Part shown: positions 61,973-64,000 of the stretch, piece after piece
How positions within the stretch are numbered: position 1 is the first letter of the stretch
Layout: each line of letters opens with the position of its first letter
DNA from: Varroa destructor
Lineage: Eukaryota; Arthropoda; Arachnida; Mesostigmata; Varroidae
Assembly (NCBI RefSeq): GCF_002443255.2
Contig: NW_019211458.1
Span: 11,368,402 to 11,432,401 of the forward strand
Direction of reading: 5' to 3'
DNA: 64,000 bases
Program-made: the position numbers and the translations under genes
The notes under the pieces: model-generated
Told to the model about the DNA's origin: nothing
The model's input: only the letters and a program-made list of their open reading frames with translations
Databases searched by the model: none

Positions 61973-62109
61973 GCGGTTGCAGAAGTCGATTCGGCAGCAA
62001 CAGCCGTCGCCAGCGGAGCGACAACAGTGCCGGTAACATGTCCTTGTGTAAAAGGAGGACTTCTACAGACCAGTCACGGCGTTTATCGTGACGGTTATAC
62101 TGATGTGGT

Positions 62110-64000
62110 TAGTTTGCATATAAAATGACATTTTTCTTCAAAAATTTGCCTTCATATTTTCATAAAGTCTACATTTTTATGATGATGATGTTGTTGGTAT
62201 ACCAACTTCATTATGAAGTGCTTTCATAGCTATAATGGCCTTTGTCACTCCACTACCGCTAATTGGCAACTGTTAGATCCATAGCTTACAAGCACATCCT
62301 AGCAGTCGTCACCAGCACTGGTATGTTGTTGAGGATCTGTCGTTGAAATGATCGATTTTGTTTTCTATACGGTGATAACATTCGTCGACAGAATGACTAC
62401 TGTCGGAAAGATGGCTGAATAAAAGTGGGACGAGGTTCATTGCTGACGAAGTTCTGAAGTTCGACAATATAACTTGCTCAAACTTCACCCCTTTCTACGG
62501 GTACGGCCCGCTGTTTAAGTGAGGACGCACTGGTCATGGTGTCTACACCCGGTCACTGCAGTGAATAGGCGATCAGTGCTAAACACCTATAAAGACTTTG
62601 CTCAATGCATGGACTTGTGAAGGTTGCACAATGTTGATTCATTGGAAAAGCAGTCACATAGAAACAGGATATTTCAGGATATTGACTAAGTTAAACTTAA
62701 GATACAAAGATCTGCTAGAAAGCTACGTCGCTTTCATGTTACTAAATTACCAGAATGTATATAGTAGTTCGGATCTGAAGGAATATTTCGTTTCGGTCAG
62801 GCAAAGCCAACTGACATCCAGCACTTAATTTCCCTATACGCGAGCCCCAACTTTGGGCCGTGTGTGCTTACAAACGTATGCCCATACCTACAAATTTCAC
62901 GGGCATATAAATACAAACATGTTTTTCACTTTGCCTCTGTTGTCCTTTCCCGCCGGTTGCAAATAAGCTAATTCTGGGCTTTGATATATCAATGCTTCAT
63001 TAAAGCTCAAGGACTGCACCCACGCACATACCGTAAAACACTTATTTATTCTATGGTGTATTTATTAGGCAAACTATTTCTTGTGATCTATAGCCCAGTT
63101 TGGTTTGTCACTTAATTACACCAGATCACTTCTGATTTAATTAGGTAGTATCGTAATCGGTAACTTTTTTCCTACTAGCGATGTATAATTGTTTGTGTGA
63201 AGGGATCTTCGGAAGATTAATTCCTCGGTTGTCACTTTCAGTGTTCATCATGCCTAGCTCTTTGCTCTACATAGATATTAGTGTATACATAACGTGAGTT
63301 ATGTCTGTCGTTATGCGTGAGAGCCTTCAAATGCAATTACCGTAATAATGATGATAATGGCATCATTAAGATGGCTAAGATAATTTGTAAACCCGATTCT
63401 AGCTAGAAATTGCGCACTGAGCTCGATACGTCCAGGATGATGGTCGAGGATATATGCACGAAATATAGTTTCTTCGCGTTAATACCAAGGTCTAATCCGC
63501 TAACATTGTCCCTTCAATGTCCACTTCGTCGATTTTTTTTTCCTGTTCCGTTTATGTTATTTTCATCGTCCTGCGTCATTTTTAGAAAAAGCAGATTAGC
63601 GTTACTTATGTCCATCGGTAAAATGTCGCGTATGCAGTGGAGCTATGCTGACAAAAAAGGGTAAAGGAAAATTCCATCAGCGCATTGAGCCTTGGCAGAC
63701 GAAAAGATTCCTACGCACCAACGACTTTTAGCAACGCTCATTTGAAAATCCGTAACTACTATGTTTCAAACTCTCACGACAAATACAGACATGAAAAAGG
63801 TTCTTGATACAATCGGAATAGGATCTCTACGTTACGGAAATTGTTCGGCAGTAACAATCCATGAGCCCTGTTCGATTTAACGTGAACGATTCTTATGTTA
63901 CTTAGGTGCTAATTACTATCGAACGTTACATGCATAAGAATAATATACGTCTCAAGGGGATGGATGGGATATACAGATGTTTATAATGGCCCGTTAATTT
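62110..64000. other. Anonymous region, no recognised gene
   Basis: Short frames at 62598-62828 and 63410-63664 have no recognisable product. No splice-supported exon or RNA gene was seen. Confidence 0.5.

Larger units (their letters stand above)
61000..62100. promoter_or_regulatory. GC-rich island, possible gene-start region
   Basis: Richer in G+C and CG than its flanks and open in several frames on both strands, including the longest frame in the window (61458-62036 +, 192 codons). That frame reads as low-complexity and has no known relatives. The two opposed signal-peptide-like starts are listed separately. Confidence 0.25.

Noticed and set aside
61458..62036. 192-codon open frame, the longest in the window
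   Set aside because: Low-complexity and unrelated to any family I know, with several other frames open across it; the shorter signal-peptide-like starts are the better candidates.
1..64000. CRISPR arrays, bacterial operons, rRNA genes, phage or plasmid features
   Set aside because: No regularly spaced repeats, Shine-Dalgarno-led gene trains or rRNA-like blocks; the spliced nuclear gene and overall layout are eukaryotic.

Overview
The window looks like nuclear DNA from an invertebrate animal, most likely an arthropod. Coding density is very low, introns are GT-AG, composition is moderately AT-rich with short GC-richer islands, and there are many AT and simple-sequence tracts. No operons or bacterial-type genes are seen. 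A decayed mitochondrial ATP6 copy at about 31.8-32.3 kb reads best with the invertebrate mitochondrial code: an AGA falls where the family has a conserved Ser in the E-T-I-S-N motif, and TGA and ATA fall where Trp and Met are expected. This excludes a vertebrate donor mitochondrion. A mite or other chelicerate is possible, but the sequence alone does not prove it.

Only one gene is recognised with confidence. It is a three-exon + strand gene for cytochrome c oxidase subunit 7A (exons 30544-30611, 31581-31686 and 32863-32955; 88 residues; poly(A) signal at 33035). Exon 1 carries a mitochondrial presequence, exon 2 the conserved matrix-side segment, and exon 3 the single membrane helix. Intron 2 holds an antisense NUMT (nuclear copy of mitochondrial DNA) derived from ATP6, followed by a GC-rich islet with a 70-codon stop-free frame. 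Just upstream, on the minus strand, lies a possible exon with a strong splice donor (29958-30095), which suggests a divergent neighbour.

The rest is intergenic or intronic by my reading. 1-3.3 kb: nothing recognised. 3.3-7.3 kb: a strongly pyrimidine-rich + strand whose purine-rich complement keeps long open frames, either a decayed retroelement or pure composition. 7.3-24 kb: anonymous sequence with microsatellites, a 19-bp perfect hairpin (20303) and overlapping AT palindromes (17539). 24.0 kb: a possible retrotransposon RNase H relic. 24.5-25.3 and 27.4-30.2 kb: GC-richer, promoter-like sequence. 33-47 kb: anonymous AT-rich DNA with a few short candidate ORFs. 47.3-48.4 kb: another GC-rich island. 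48.4-61 kb: anonymous, with repeats and inverted repeats. 61.0-62.1 kb: a GC-rich island with two opposed open frames that each begin with a signal-peptide-like stretch. 62.1-64 kb: nothing recognised.

Most open frames in the window are short, overlap on both strands and match no family I know. I list only those with some extra support, at low confidence.
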